In this document: positions 1 through 18,200 of the stretch, in pieces | How positions within the stretch are numbered: the first letter of the stretch is position 1 | Layout: every line of letters begins with the position of its first letter | Assembly (NCBI RefSeq): GCF_026213295.1 | Contig: NC_079424.1 | Location: forward strand, 17,776,098-17,840,097 | Length of the DNA stretch: 64,000 nucleotides | Direction: 5' to 3' | Source of the DNA: Gadus chalcogrammus | Taxonomy: Eukaryota > Chordata > Actinopteri > Gadiformes > Gadidae | The notes under the pieces: generated by a model | The model's input: only the letters and a program-made list of their open reading frames with translations | What the model was told of the DNA's origin: nothing | Databases searched by the model: none | Translations under genes and position numbers: made by a program

Positions 1-84
1 TATTAGAGCCTAAACACACCCTATTAGAGCATAAAAACACCCTATTAGAGCCTAAATACACCCTATTAGAGCCTAAACACACCC
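1..84. repeat. 21-bp minisatellite, four copies
   Basis: Four consecutive 21-bp units of the form tattagagcctaaacacaccc differ from one another at one to three positions. The array begins at the window edge, so it may extend further upstream. No coding function is suggested. Confidence 0.9.
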
Positions 85-403
85 TGTTGCAACAAATGAA
101 GAGAATAACAACATGGATGCAGTACCAGGGGTGTACTGAAGGAGCCCTACATGGAGGAACATCTCGTTTTCAACATTCTCCAAGTGCAAATATCAGGCTG
201 CGTTCGTATCGGTTCACTTATTCCTAAACGCTGGGCTCGTCATGCGTTCTTGTTCATTTGGCAGGCTGAACCTGGCAACCCCGCGTGAGCTTCAAGTCTG
301 GGAGTAGAGGGCGGGCAGATACAACTCTCCAATATGGAATATGGCCAGGACCACACTTCCCATTTTAAGGGCTGGGTGTCAATGTCAGATATTTCTCCTG
401 GAA

Positions 404-477
404 GTGCCCTATATAGGGATATAGTGCAATACTCAATACACTACAACATGCCCTAAATAGTTTACTATATAGGGCAC
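404..477. repeat. Short fold-back sequence with perfect 13-bp arms
   Basis: The arm at 404-416 (gtgccctatatag) is the exact reverse complement of the arm at 465-477. The 74-bp unit resembles the ends of small non-autonomous DNA transposons. I see no clear target-site duplication, so the class is unassigned. Confidence 0.5.
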
Positions 478-959
478 AAGTGGACCGATTGGGGCAAAGC
501 CAGGGTTTGTATTAGCGTAATTTTGTCCAAGTACTCTCTCCCTTTCTACTGTTCTCCTTTCCCATCTGTACCTCTCCTATCCTCCTGATTATTTCGGAAG
601 TACATTTAAGAGTTAATGTTAAATTGTTGTTTTATGTGGTACTAATTCTAGCTGTTATCAGCATAGTGTTGTGTGGAAAACTGCAATACTGGAATATTTT
701 GGTTTTGTTTTGTAAATAACATTAGGCACCAGTGATGTCAGAACATCCTTGCTATTAATAAGTGTCCCCTTATATTCTCACTGTTGATTCTCTTCAGATA
801 TAAAACCTTTCAAAGAAAAATGACTGTCTGGCTTATTGACTGACCTACATGCTGGCTGACTCTTATTTTAAAACCTGACTCAGTCTGTAGGAATGTTTGA
901 AAGATTTCAGTGATCAAAATATTTTCACAAAATATCTGAATTACCCCAGACATCAGAAG

Positions 960-1325
960 TTACCAGTAACAAACTCTGGTTGTATAGAGCAGCTCCCACT
1001 GTAGCCAGCAGCAGACTGGTTATACTGGGCAGCTCCCAATATAACCAGTATCAGTCACCATTCATTGTACCAGTTGCAGACTGAATGTACTCGGCACCTC
1101 CAAGTAAAGCCAGTATAACCTGTAACAGACTGGTTTTACGGCACAATATAACCAGTAGAAAACTAGTTGTAATGTGCAGCTCCCAGCATAGGTAATAGCA
1201 GACTGTGGTTATACTCGCCAGCTACCAGTATAACCATTAGCAGGCTGTGTTGGGTACTAGGCAGCTCCCAGTAAAACCAGTAGCAGACGGTTAGACCGGG
1301 CAGCTCCCAGTAGAACCAGTCTGTA
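960..1325. repeat. Degenerate minisatellite, period about 42 bp
   Basis: The phrases cagactggttatac, gggcagctcccagtata and aaccagtagcag recur about eight times with substitutions and small gaps. It is a decayed tandem array in the intergenic DNA downstream of npepl1. No open frame runs through it. Confidence 0.75.
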
Positions 1326-2318
1326 GTGGTAGTCAGTGCCCTCTCTTGGCAGCTTTACATCAAGGCAAGCCACTGATGTTCAACCAGAAGGAATCAAGTC
1401 CCATTGTGACAGCGTTTATTCATAACAATTGCAGATTTTGACCATTTGTGTATTGAATGTTATCTTTATGTTAATCACTTAAAATCCAGCATCTTTTGGC
1501 CTGGGCCTGGCTAAATTCCAAATGTTTTATCTAGCCCTAGATCTAAATCAAAGAGTGGATTAATTCATCCGTCATTCCAACCAGACATTTAAGCCCTCAA
1601 ATATTTTTGGGTCCTCAGTGTCATCCAAGAGGAAGATGAACTTCACACTACTTGGCATGCACAGATTTTGTTTGAGAGCAAGAGAGAAAGATTACAGGGC
1701 ACTACACTGCATGAACCATCGGAAAATTGTGCGAGTGTGTGAAAATTGTATATTTCAAGAAACCAATGTAAACATTAATACATTTAATGTTTCCCTTTTC
1801 TGGTACTGTAGCATGTAAATAATTGTTTTACTGGTAGCAGCCCTGAAGTATTCTGCTTCTACTCAATAATAACCAATAGTTGTTAATAGTAATATATGGG
1901 TTAAACCCTTGATGTCCCAAAATCAAACACCAGGAAGTATCAATACACATAATTAAGTGGAAAGTTTTGTTTCAACATGAATAAATGTTAAACACTGCAT
2001 TTTCATTGCATAACTTTTTTTACTTATTATCCAGATTGGAATACAACGGTTGGCAAGAATAATCAGTGATAGTAAAAAGTGTTTATTACAGATTCAATAG
2101 TATTAATGCCAGAAGGATAATCAGCAAAATAAGTGCAAAGGCAGACAGTCTTCATCATTAGTCACCCCAATCGCTAATCCACTCAAAACATTTAACCTAC
2201 TCAATGTTTTTTTTTTTAGAGCCTGGTTTTGAACTGGACTAACAACGCCTCAAATTTGATCCCAATTTAGGCCCACTGACTGACTACTGAGCGTTCAGTG
2301 AGAGCGAGTCAGAGGTCT
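1326..2318. other. Intergenic DNA downstream of npepl1
   Basis: This stretch is AT-rich. A 66-codon open frame at 1618-1818 has no recognisable homology or splice context. The part next to 2319 is probably the 3' untranslated region of npepl1 on the minus strand. Confidence 0.5.
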
Positions 2319-7823
<5,505 letters not shown>

Positions 7824-9250
7824 CTTCATGACTTGCAAAGCGAGCTGCAGCAGTTAGCTGTGGTGATAGCAGCCGTCCTCCAGACCATAGGGAACGGAAG
7901 TAAAACTGTGCTTGAGTTGAGGATCAGCAATTATTATTGACGTACCATTTGTCAAATCTCTCGCCTCCGTCAACTACACGTAAAACACGGAAGGGACACT
8001 GTTACTTCTCTTTTTTTATTCAGGAATTTATTTTGTACAAATTCCTATGAAGATCTGTCTGGTATACTTGACGTTGAGCCAAGCCAATCAATGCAATTCC
8101 TAGTCAAGCCTGCACTCTAAATAGATGACTCAATGTAATTACATTTTTAGCAGAAATATAATTAATAAATACACTTATGACATGGTTCAAGTATTCAATG
8201 TTCCCCAGCTGGAAAGACATTTAGAAGCACTTAAGTCAGAACATTTAGTGTGAATATAGTGTTTTATAATAGCTATTGCAGAACCCTTGCTTTTAAATAC
8301 CTGCACCTTCAATGGCTTACTATGCAAGTACAAATAGAACGTGTATGCAAATGTTAAACAATTATACAAAAGGGACTGGCTTTTGTGTTTTTAGAAACTG
8401 GAATAATTGATTCTGAAGACATTTCAGACGGTAGTGTTTGCCTCAGTATAGTAAAACTCATGGCATTGTCTAGTTGTCAGTGACATACCATTACAGCTTT
8501 GAATTAGAAAGCCACATTTTTATCCAAACCCAACATTATGGTAGATTTTTGATCAGTTTTGTAGAACATTTTGCATTAAAATACAAAAAATCAACCACAG
8601 GCCAATTTAAAATATCCCCCCTAAAAAGGTTGCTTTAGAATCTCTCAAACATCTTTCCTTATCATTGTATCCATTATATTACCTCAAAACTATTGAAATT
8701 AGTTATGTCATACGTGTGTGTCTTCGTGTGCGACTGTGCTTACATCAATATTCATTTTAAGTAAGGCAATCAACATTTTGCAAGCAATTGAGAAACCGGT
8801 TTAGGTGTGCTCTTATAATTCACACTCATTATTAAAATCGACTTGATAGAGATTGTGAGCTATAATTGTAACTAAATAAGTTAGAAAAATACTTTCAGAA
8901 TATTGCTACATATAGTATTTCAAGATTCCTTCACATCTCATCTCAGAAAATTGAAATGTAACATCCAAAGATCGTATTGGAAAAAATGTAAGGTTATGCT
9001 TTTGTAAGTAATACAGTACCATAATAAAAATATGTGTAATTGCATAATTTCACTTGTTGACCACAAGTTGATTTTCTTTTTAAACAAGATGTGTGCAGAT
9101 ATATAAATGCCCCTGCACACACACACACATACATATATTATAATTACATTTGATCCTTCTAATTGATGAAAAGGAGGGGGAGCGGCTGACTTTAGAGGGA
9201 CCCAGCTTCTGCGTACTGACGGGGATCATGGGGGGGGGGGGCAGGGGGCT
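7824..9250. other. Intergenic region between npepl1 and the ankrd52-like gene
   Basis: This holds the upstream region of npepl1 (around 7824-7990) and probably the 3' untranslated region of the ankrd52-like gene (towards 9250). The rest is AT-rich sequence with no gene I can support. A short CA/TA repeat lies at about 9115-9140. A run of 12 G at 9230-9241 lies 9 bases beyond the ankrd52-like stop codon. Confidence 0.5.
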
Positions 9251-12200
9251 TCACTCAGTAAGGCAGTGCTGCAGGCCAACGCTGCTGCAGCACTTCTCAG
9301 TATAGGCGTGATTGAGATTGCCGGTATCCCCGCAGAACATGGAGATTCCACAGTGCTTGAGGTTAGCGTTGAAGTTGGAGGGCTCTTTCGGAGGGGAAGG
9401 CTTCATCATGGAGAGGATCAAGGCCAGACAGTCTGCCACCTTCTTGTTTGGGGCACAAGACAGGGCTGGTGTGCACCCTGCGGAAACAACAACGACTGAC
9501 ACTGTGAAACACGTCGAGTCACGTCATGTAGAACGGGAAGAGAGTGATGCTGTTTCGGACCGTACCTTCTGCATCTACAGCCATTACAGCGGCACCTCTG
9601 CTGAGTAGCACTTGGACGACTGTGGCTAGACCTTTCCTGGCTGCTATGTGTAGGGGCCTACATCAGCAGGTGCAGCGCCAAACGAGAGAGGACAAAGGTA
9701 AAATATCTATTAAAAAGGCACCACTCACAAAGGAAAAACAGTCCAACTATTCGCAGCCCTCTGAATAGACATTTATCACTGCAGCTTTATTGTGACTTAT
9801 GCAGTCTACTTCCTCAGTCTACCATTCAGCACGAGGACTTACATTTGGAGAGCACAGTTGGCTGCGTTTATGAGGGAAGTATCGCTGATCTCCCCCAGGA
9901 TCAACAGGGCACACATCTCATGGCCCTAGGTAATAAAACACATCACAAAGTCAGGGAGGAAAATCCCATGCAAGTGTGTAAGTGAAAGAAGTGTTACGGC
10001 AGTGAGCATGGGTCGGGTAGACTGTTTAGTGTACAAATAGACTACTGTATGAATTAGGTCTGGAATGGGATTCAATTTGGTTAAAGTAAAGGGGTAATGA
10101 GTGATTATTTATTTTGAAGGTTATATCCTTTTTAATTTAGAGTAAAACAGGAATGTCCGGGAGAGAGAGAGTGGAAGACATTGCTGCGGTATGGACTAGA
10201 CCTTAATGGTACGTGCTCTACCCGGTGAACGGGTAGAGCGCAGAAGATCAACAATAGGGCCTTCTGTTGGCCAATTGGTACAAGAGCTGAGGCCACTGAA
10301 TCAGCAGCGAATTTAGCCCAAGGATGTGGAAGTGCAACACGCGACATTAACAATTAGTGGTTAGTAATGGTGTGTGAGAGGGACCTTGCTGCAAGCTAGG
10401 TGCAGAGCGGTGTTATTGTTGACATCCAGAAGGGTCAAGTCTGGCTTAGCCTGCTGGAGCAACATCTCTGAAAGGCAGAAAAAAAAACTCTCATGACCAC
10501 GGTAACCTCTTATGTTTCCATTTTGAATACCATTATCTAGACTAGAGGAACCCTTGGAAATGCCACATGGGTTAATATTTTCAAAACCGTTAAAGAAGGA
10601 GAACTGAAACAGTCCTCAATGCAGACTAGTGGAGCTCAACACCAGAGGGCGTGCAGAGGTCTTACCGACGGCCATGGACTGTCCACGGTCGGCGGCCACC
10701 ATCAGAGCGGACCGCCCGGAGCCGTCCACGGCGTTGACCTCGGCCCCCTGATCCAGGACCAGCTGGAGGCCGTCCACCTTTTCAGAATAGGCAGCGGCGT
10801 GCAGCGGGGACCTATGGAGGGAGAACCGCCACCGAACACAACCAGCTGAGGATATAGGCCCACTTTCAAAGCTTCCACCGGTGGTTGAGGGGTCCACACA
10901 GAGCGGCGTCTTTACCTTCCTTTAGGGTCCCTGGTGTTGACCATGGGAGCCCCGCCACTCTCCATCAGCAGCTTGGCTGCACCACATTGGCCATTCACTC
11001 TGTTATTGAGGACCAGATTAAGACCATTATAAACCAAAGCACAGGGAACAGGAATAGTTACTACTGGCCTTCCTCATACAAGCTTATATCATATCAAGAA
11101 CAATTATTGAAACGTGTCCATGCGTTCTATAAATAGAGGGATTGGCCGTTCAATTAAAAAAGGTACTTACAGAGCACAGTGCAAAGGTGTGAACGAGTGT
11201 CCCTCTTGGTTGGTGAGTGGTTTATTTTCAAGTAAAATTCTCAAGCATTCCTCATGACCTGAACAAAAGAAGCAATGTTTCAAAATACTTTGAGGACCAT
11301 GCATCAGATAGTTATTTAAAAAGTACCTCAGAAATAGCATTGTGTGATTTTACATTAACTGTGTTACAACTCCCTCACGGTAATTCAGTCACCTACGTTC
11401 TTCATTGCTGTATTTAATGACAATGCTTATTGTGTATGCGCCTCAAGTTGCCTGGCAAAAACACAGAGGGATTGTCAAAGCTGTGTAAGAGAATGAAGTG
11501 TGTTAGGCCCAGCCTGGGGGGGGGGGGGGGGGGGGGGGGCACCCTGCTCCGTCTCACCGTGGTAGGCCGCCCAGTGGGTGGGCGTGTACCCACTGAAGTC
11601 CAGCATGCAGTCCAGGGTGTCCGCCTGCACCGCGGCCTTGATCAGGTAGCCCAGGAGCTGGGTGTGGCCGCAGCACGCCGCCTGGTGCAGCGGGGTCCTT
11701 CCCTGAGAGTCCCTGCCCAGAGCGGCGGCCCCGTGCTCCAGCAGCGCGCACACACAGCCCTCACTGCCCATGACGGCCTGCCGGGAGGGACACAGAGGCA
11801 TGCCAGAGGATTCGAGGGATTGATGGCCCCAGCTGAGATCTCGGTTTTCAATACGCATGCTGTTATTAACGGTCTTATCCCTGGTGCCTTTAATATCAAG
11901 TGATGCATGATCCCCTGGTTTGTACCTGCAGTTTCACTCTTTTTTTTTTTGCCATTACATTTGATATACTGTTCTAAACTCGGTCTTGTATCTCATGCTT
12001 GTGGTCTGCGTGTCACCCTGACGGTACATCCTCAACACTATATAGGATATAGGGAGGTTATACACAATTTAAAATCAAACCAGTCAAATCATGACTGGAA
12101 TTAATTTCCCTCTGATCAAGCCTTGCTAAGCGCAGTTGTTGTTGGTCGAGGTCGACGGGATTCACTCACAGCCCTGTGCAAGGCGGTGCAGCCCTTCTTG

Positions 12201-15200
12201 TCTGCTGAATTGGCGGCAGCGCCTTTCTCCAGCAGGATGTGGACGCAGTCCGTGTGACTGCCCAGGGCCGCCAGCATTAATGCGGTCCTTCACAACACAC
12301 AAGAAGACAATACTTACTCCCAGCCCCATGCCCTTCTTATTTTCTGAAGGAAAGTTAGTGTGTTCTTAATGAGCTAAGAATACATGCTTAAAAGGACTCA
12401 CTGTCCCTGTACGTCTGTGCTGTCCAAGATATCTGCGCTCTCCTCTCTGTTGACCAGGATGAGCAGAGAGTCCATGTGGCCTTCAGCAGCTGGATGGGAT
12501 ATCGTCAAACGTTTTAGAGTGTCCTTGGAATAATCAGCAAACTAATGTAAACATTACACTACATAGTCTCTTACACAGTGACTCAAAGGACATTGGGCAA
12601 ATCCAGTCCTCAAATGACATACCTGTACACCGTTCAAAACATTTCCACTGATTCAATCACACATCTAAACACAGACACACATACATATACACACACACAC
12701 CTGCAGCATGGAGAGGAGTCCACTTGCGTCTGTAGTCCTTGAGGAGGCAGGTGGCCCCGTGTTTGAGCAGCATCTCCACACAGCGGGCGAAGCCTCTCTG
12801 GGCGGCCAGGTACAGAGCAGTGCGACCCTGAGAGTCTCGCACGTCTAGACTCACCAGCGTCTCTGTCAGCACACGCAGCGCCTCGCAGTGACCGTTGTAC
12901 GCCTGCCGTGGGAAAAAACAGCTCCAATGTTTACAGGAATATTTAAAAAGGAAGCAAATGCATAGTAGTAAGAGACTGTTAATTGTCTTTAGCACACTTT
13001 TTCATCCAAAGCAACTTGCAGTGAATTAATAATCGTCAGCAGATGGGGCAGGTAGGGGGTTAAGGGGTCAAGGACACATACTGGTAGGCATGCCGGAGAA
13101 TTTAATGCAGTATGTTTTGGCGGAAGTCAAAACAATCACGACTACACTATCTGATCCCCAGGATTTGGTTATTTGCCTTGTTCCGGCTAAGCCTTATTTG
13201 TTTATAAAACCAAACCGATTTAGCCTGGGTTATATGTACTGCGGAGGACGGATGAGTGCACTCACCGCTAAGTGCAAAGGGCTGACGGGAAGGTTACTCT
13301 CTCCCTCCCCGAGGCAGTTAAAGGACATCTCCAAGAGCTGGGAGGGGGGGGGGGGAGAATGAAAGCTGGATTTAACAAAAGTGTAACAAACACGGGAAGG
13401 ATTTCATCAGTAAAATTGAGCCTTCTGTTGGGATCTAACGAGAGCCCACTCTCACCAGCTCCAGGTGCTGTCTGTTGCCGTAAGCTGCTGCAAAGTGCAT
13501 GGCGCTGTATCCCTTGCCATTCTTCAGGGCAGGGTTCGCCCCGTTGTCAAGCAAATACTCTAGACATCTACACACACAAACACACAAACACACATTTAAA
13601 ACAGGTTAAGCTTGTAAACACAACGCATACAAGTTAGTAAAACATGTTTCATGTGTATTTCTGAGTCGCATAGAAGAGTGAGCAGTAACTTACAAAATGC
13701 AAATGCATAGGTCTTTACAAACCCGAATGATCCGATTAGAGCGCTAGAAACTTACAAATAGGCTTCCTTTGCCCTTTCCTCATGGTCATAATAACCGGAA
13801 TCCTGTCTGTCCTCTCTGTTCACAAGAAGAAGAACAATAAGCTGTTATCCGTAATCATATGCAAGTGAAGCCTTCTCAGTGAGCTTGTAGAACGTGCTTC
13901 CTCTCCCACCTGCTGAAGGTGTGGGAAGCAGCGGCGTAGTGTAAGGGGGTGCAGCCCATCAGATCCACCTCGTTCACCTCGGCCCCACCTCTGACCTGGC
14001 CCATCGTGCACTGGCTGCTCCCATTGGCTGCAGCGTAGTGCAATGGAGATCTGGCAGGAAGACACCAGGAAAGGCGCAGTGAATACATAATAATAATCAA
14101 TGCAAGAAAAGTACATTTTCTGCTGTAATAGTCAAATCAGAATACTGTTTTATTAGGTTAATACCTTCCCAATTTGTCCTTGATGCTCTGGTTGGCACCA
14201 CTGTGCAATAGCAGGTTTAGACAATCCACATTTCTGCAAAAAACAACAACAACCTAAATAAGTACCTTAGTTTATTCAATATACATTTCATTTTAAAAAC
14301 GCATGGTTTGAATCTAAATGAATAACAATCAACAAATGCATTCTACCCATTTGAAAGATAACAAAAGAATTGTTGATTTTCAAGAAGTCAGTTCCTCACG
14401 TTTGGTATATTACAGAGCTTCCTAGATGCTACTGCCATTTAAGCCTGATATACAATACCAGCATCTAACTTGACTGGATATAACATGCAACAAAAACATA
14501 ACCGGGTGTTTTTGTTGAGGTATAATGCATGTTCACCCAAGTTTTAAGAACGACTGGGCGGGCTCCGGTATAGAGACCTACCCTCCGGAGGCAGCGGCGT
14601 GCAAGCACGTCCTTCCGTGGCTGTCCGGGGTGTTGATGTCAAAACCAGCGGGGGCCGTAGGCTCGTTTGTCGGAGACGGCGTCATTTTGTACAACTGACC
14701 TGAAGAAATATCAACAACCGTACATTTTAAACTCAAACATAGGGTAAACAAGTAATGGAACCCACTGTGTGTTACAAACGTATGCCCACCTGAGGTTAAT
14801 AGCTTGTGACAACAGTCGGGAAAGCCGTAGAGTGCGGCCAGATGCAGTGGGAGCATCCCATCGATCCCTTGTCTGGAGAGGATACAGCTCAGTCAATGTG
14901 TCTCATGTCACACAGCTGTCACGTTGTAACCTACTGAATACCCCCCTCACCTCTCCCATTCCTAAGGCGTAAGACAAACTACTTGGGCCTCTAAGGTGCC
15001 ATCAGGTCATTCAAAATGAGGTCATTCTGCATCGAGGAGACAACGGCCAATGGATGAGGTTCCTTGACAGATTTATAATTTGCATTTAGTTATTTAGTCT
15101 GTAAACTATAGGCCATAGCTTACGAGTAAAATTGTGGTCAGGGTAAATAATTTGAATCTCGTCCTCTCTTGAGCCGTGTGTCTATTCTGGGCTACAGTAG

Positions 15201-18200
15201 AACCATGGCAGTGCAACAAGGCACACTACGTGGAAGAGGACCAGCTCCCGGTGTAGATAACAATTCTTAATTTCATTGGATTATACACTTATTAAAATCA
15301 TACTTATGCTTATCATGTTATATTTCTGCCAAGTCCGTTGCATTAGATGCCACTAAAATAAAAATATTTAAAAAGATATATTTGTACGTCATTTTGATCC
15401 GTCATGTTGATCACCGTCATGTTGACACTAGGGCTGGGTAAAAATATTGATTCATCAATGCACTGCAATTCATTTGTTCTCGATTCAGATTTTTAAATAG
15501 ATTATTTCCAAAAAAAATAAATAAAATAAGCATACATTGTAATCTAGAAGCGAGTATGCCTAAATGTACATGCCCTTTTACATTTGTCCATGTTATGATT
15601 ATTACTTTTATGCTGCAAGTTTAGCTCAGGAACAATAGTAGACAATGGTGCATTCCCTTTTTGCTAGTTAAAGAACAATGAAATGGTTAATTCATTTTAA
15701 AATGGTTAATTCTAAATAATATTTAGGTATTTTTGTCATCTGCACGTATTATTGAATCGATATTGAAGCAATTGGATCAATATCGAATCGAATCAAGACC
15801 TAAAGAATCTAATCGAATTGAATTGTGAGGTACCTGGCGATACCCAGCCCTAGTTGACACTATGAGTTAACACTTTAAGACTGTCAGGCTGTCTGACTCT
15901 TACTTGGCTACGTCAGCACCATTGGATATCAAGGTGACGATCAACAACTCGTGCCCAAACCTAGCAGCCACATGAAGGGGAGTATTTCCATGCATATCCG
16001 TGCAGTCAATCTCTGCACCTGTGCAAAACATAGACAGAGCAATTGGCTGAGTATCTGTTTCAATGGTTCCCTATGTGCTAACAGGGATCTGTTAGCACAT
16101 ATATTATAAATGATTGTTACTGGAGATGGTCTATAGTGCTGGAATGTGTTTTACCATTTTGGATAAGGATCTGGGAGCGAGTGAAGCGTCCATGGATAGC
16201 AGCCATATGCAGAGGGCTCTTCCCTTCCTTGCTCTGTTAAGGAACAGTGGGGGTCACTATACAATAGAGCAGTGGTTCCTAGCCTTTTTGTTTGAGTATT
16301 GCAGCAGCAAAGACATTTTTGAATCATTAGCATAGTTTCAGAGTTGCATACAACTTTAAAAATGAAGATTTCAAATTGTGTTTCTCTACGGTATATTTAA
16401 ACCTGGTTGGGAAATACCGCGATTCAAATATTTAAAGGAGACATATTATACCACCAGTTGTGAGTGTGAGTGTGATTAGCCTTATGGTGTGTTCCTGAAT
16501 CCTCGGCCGCCAGCCTTCCGAGTTGCAGGTTTGACTTCACTTCCGGTCTTGGAGCAGCGTTCCTGTTCGTCTTTGTGATTGTGGCATGAAATTGGCTAGA
16601 AGTTGTTTATTAGCCTCTAGTGATGCCATATGGGGCAGATTTTCGAAACGGCTTGTAAGGCTAATCACACTCACACCTGGTGGTTTAATATGTCTCCTCT
16701 AAGGAGATAAAGCTATAGATCTCTCAATTTAAAACACATTCTAACCTGTATGTTGACGTCTGCGGCATTATTGACCAGTAGTTCCAGACAAAGTGTCCCA
16801 CTGGTGGAGATGGCTGCCAGATGCAGTGGCGTGTAACCATGGTGATTGGTCTGGTTGACGTTGGCACCGCAGTTCATGAGCTCAATGGCGACGGCCTCCT
16901 GTCCTGTATGGCACGCCATGTGAAGGGCCGAGTTCCCGAACACGTTGCCCTCATCAATCTTAGGCGCAATGGGAGGGCAGAGAGATTTTGGGGTTGATTA
17001 GTTTCAGAATCCTGCACTCTTACACAATTTTCTGCCCTCTCTAATCTTAACTGCTGCCCTTTTAATCCCCCCCCCCCCCCCCCCCCCCGCCCGGGTTATT
17101 TATGAGCATGGAAGCAGTGGCCATTTTACCTCGACGTTGAGTGTTAGCAGGTACTTCACCACGTCCAGCTGCCCCCCTCCAGCGGCAGCATGCAGAGGGG
17201 TGTAGCCCTGTGTGTCCTTGCACATCACGTCAGCGCCACGACCTACCAACAGCTTCACTATCTCCAAGTGTCCTGGAAAAAGCATTGGCTTGGTTTTAAT
17301 CTATAATGGAAATAAACAAAACACCTGTATGGCACGGGGCTGCCAGCTGTTGTAAAACTCTGCATGGCTCTTACGCAAAGCACAGCATGAATGTACATTG
17401 AATATGAAGCAGCTAGCAAAGGAGCAGCGTAAACATAGCGACACTCACCAAGGTTTGCAGCCCAATGTATTGGCTGCCGTTCCTTCTCGTCACCGACACC
17501 AACGCTAGCTCCTCTTTTGAGAAGCAGATCCACCATCTGAAGAACACAAGAGAGTTGGTACATAAATAACACAGATGCAAGTCAAATTATTTCAGACATC
17601 TCCATTTAATTAAATGTTGAATAAATAGATATTTGAATGAGCCGTTCGGCACTGATGTCACTGAACTTTTTGCAAGCTGATACATGACATACACCATAGT
17701 CCAACGAGTGAAGCTAACCTCGTCCTGCCCACTGTAGGCTGCATGAAGCAGGGCTGTTCTCCCTGATTTGTCAGCAGTATCCAGGCTGGTAAGGTGTGGT
17801 ATGAGAGCGTCTGCGCAGCCTGTAGCCCAGTTAGCCGCTGACACGTGTAAAGGTGTGAGCCAGGATTTGTCTTTAGTGTCTGCATCTGCTCCATGATTCA
17901 GGAGCAAGCAAACAGCCTTCTGAAATTGCCGTACCAAATATGGGAAAAAGTCAACAAACTGAAAAAGTGATGTACCTATGTATACATACTTACAGAAGGA
18001 TATATCGGATATAGTATACACTAAGCACCTTGTTCCTGGAGGCAGCTGCTCGATGTAGAGGCGTCAGCCAACTCTGGTCCTTGGCATTTACATCTCCACC
18101 TTTGATGAAGTGCGTAAAATCAAATCTATTAGGACTTCTCTTTATGGAAATGAAAAAGTTCTTTGTCCTGATGTACTCTAAAGAAAAGAACACTAAGACA

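Noticed and set aside
1618..1818. 66-codon open frame downstream of npepl1
   Set aside because: It has no homology that I recognise, no splice context and no codon bias, and it lies in repeat-rich intergenic DNA.
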